Origin: Excoecaria cochinchinensis
Taxonomy: Eukaryota; Streptophyta; Magnoliopsida; Malpighiales; Euphorbiaceae
Direction: 5' to 3'
NCBI GenBank assembly: GCA_947683425.1
Contig: CANTUQ010000295.1
Location: 248,001 to 312,000, forward strand
Length of the DNA: 64,000 bases
Positions 63,701 to 64,000 of this stretch are shown in pieces (position 1 is the stretch's first letter; the number at the start of each line of letters is the position of its first letter). Made by a program: the position numbers and the translations under genes. Under the pieces are notes generated by a model. It was not told the DNA's origin. It saw only the letters and a program-made list of their open reading frames with translations, and did not search any database.

Positions 63701-64000
63701 ACTCGGATCCAAAATTTCACCACTTTTTACGATTTCTCGATTTTGGTGATTTTCCCTAGTGGTACCCCTAGGGGAATCCGTAAAAATTCATCGGATACCG
63801 GCGAGGCCGATTCTCGATGCGCTGTGACCGGCAAGCTTCCAGTAGCTATTCCAATCGAGTTTTCCTGAATTATTGGACTCGGATCCGAAATTTCACCACT
63901 TTTTACGATTTCTCGATTTTGGTGATTTTCCCTAGTGGTAACCCTAGGGGAATCCGTAAAAATTCGTCGGATTCCGGCGAGGCCGATTCTCGATGCGCTG

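Larger units (their letters stand above)
6121..64000 (+). repeat. Tandem satellite DNA array, 176/166-bp monomers, head to tail
   Basis: The same motif recurs without a break for 57.9 kb in one orientation, about 330-340 monomers by length. Numbering from GGTACC, the 176-bp consensus carries CCCCTAGGGG (5-14), inverted repeats GGAATCCG/CGGATTCC (13-20 and 32-39), AAGCTT (73-78), GGATCC (121-126), the palindrome GAAATTTC (127-134), a T5 run (140-144) and a closing CCCTAGT (170-176). A 166-bp class lacks 10 bp near 137-146. Minor classes of 177, 164 and 207 bp also occur. Monomers differ mostly by scattered single-base changes. The 75-codon open frames starting at ATGCGCTGTGACC are not genes: 176 is not a multiple of 3, and each frame simply spans 1.3 monomers. 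The size suits a centromeric or other heterochromatic satellite, but location is not proven by sequence. Confidence 0.97.

Noticed and set aside
6343..63868. More than a hundred near-identical 75-codon open frames on the plus strand beginning MRCDRQASSSYSN
   Set aside because: They are the satellite read in one frame. Each runs 228 nt across 1.3 monomers, overlaps the next, exists only when the downstream monomer is of the long class, and has no domain or promoter context. Repetition explains their conservation.
6121..64000. CRISPR array
   Set aside because: The repeats are contiguous with no unique spacers, the unit is 166-176 bp, and the flank is a plant-type LTR retrotransposon.
6121..64000. 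Telomeric repeats, 5S or 45S rDNA within the array
   Set aside because: No TTTAGGG runs and no recognisable rRNA motifs were seen in the monomer.

Overview
The window is plant nuclear heterochromatin, almost certainly from an angiosperm. It has two parts. Positions 1-6120 hold the left-truncated end of a Ty3/gypsy-type LTR retrotransposon of the Tat/Ogre kind, read on the minus strand. Positions 6121-64000 are one uninterrupted head-to-tail satellite DNA array that runs off the right edge. I cannot name the species. The evidence for a plant is the gag family, the Arg-type primer site next to a TGT...ACA LTR, and a 166/176-bp satellite of nucleosomal size.

Retrotransposon, read right to left: the 5' LTR (6120 down to 3615, about 2.5 kb, with AAT/AT microsatellites and a purine-rich stretch on the element's sense strand), a 17-nt primer-binding site (3613-3597), a leader of about 1.07 kb, an intact 492-codon gag frame (2528-1050) with a CHHC zinc knuckle, and about 1.05 kb of AT-rich sequence in which I see no protease or polymerase. 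No 3' LTR lies in the window. The LTR end abuts the satellite exactly at a GGTACC motif, so the element inserted into the array.

Satellite: the consensus monomer is 176 bp. Starting at GGTACC, its landmarks are a 10-bp palindrome (5-14), an 8-bp inverted repeat (13-20 with 32-39), a sequence close to the CENP-B box (26-42), HindIII (73-78) and BamHI (121-126) sites, and a T-rich segment (140-144). A second monomer class is exactly 10 bp shorter. It arose by at least two different deletions at the same place. By length the array holds roughly 330-340 monomers, all in one orientation, with no other element inside.

The array is layered. There are local 2- to 5-monomer units (352, 519, 674, 682, 695 and 860 bp). 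Above these are multi-kilobase copies found by matching rare diagnostic variants: 6715-bp, 4291-bp, 3254-bp and 2072-bp offsets between 15 and 30 kb, a 4516-bp offset at 31.8-40.1 kb, and 4486/4857-bp offsets at 51-63 kb. Whole-monomer gains and losses separate some copies.

The many 75-codon open frames in the array are by-products of the repeat and are not called as genes. The only credible protein gene is gag. No rRNA, tRNA, CRISPR or prokaryotic features were seen.
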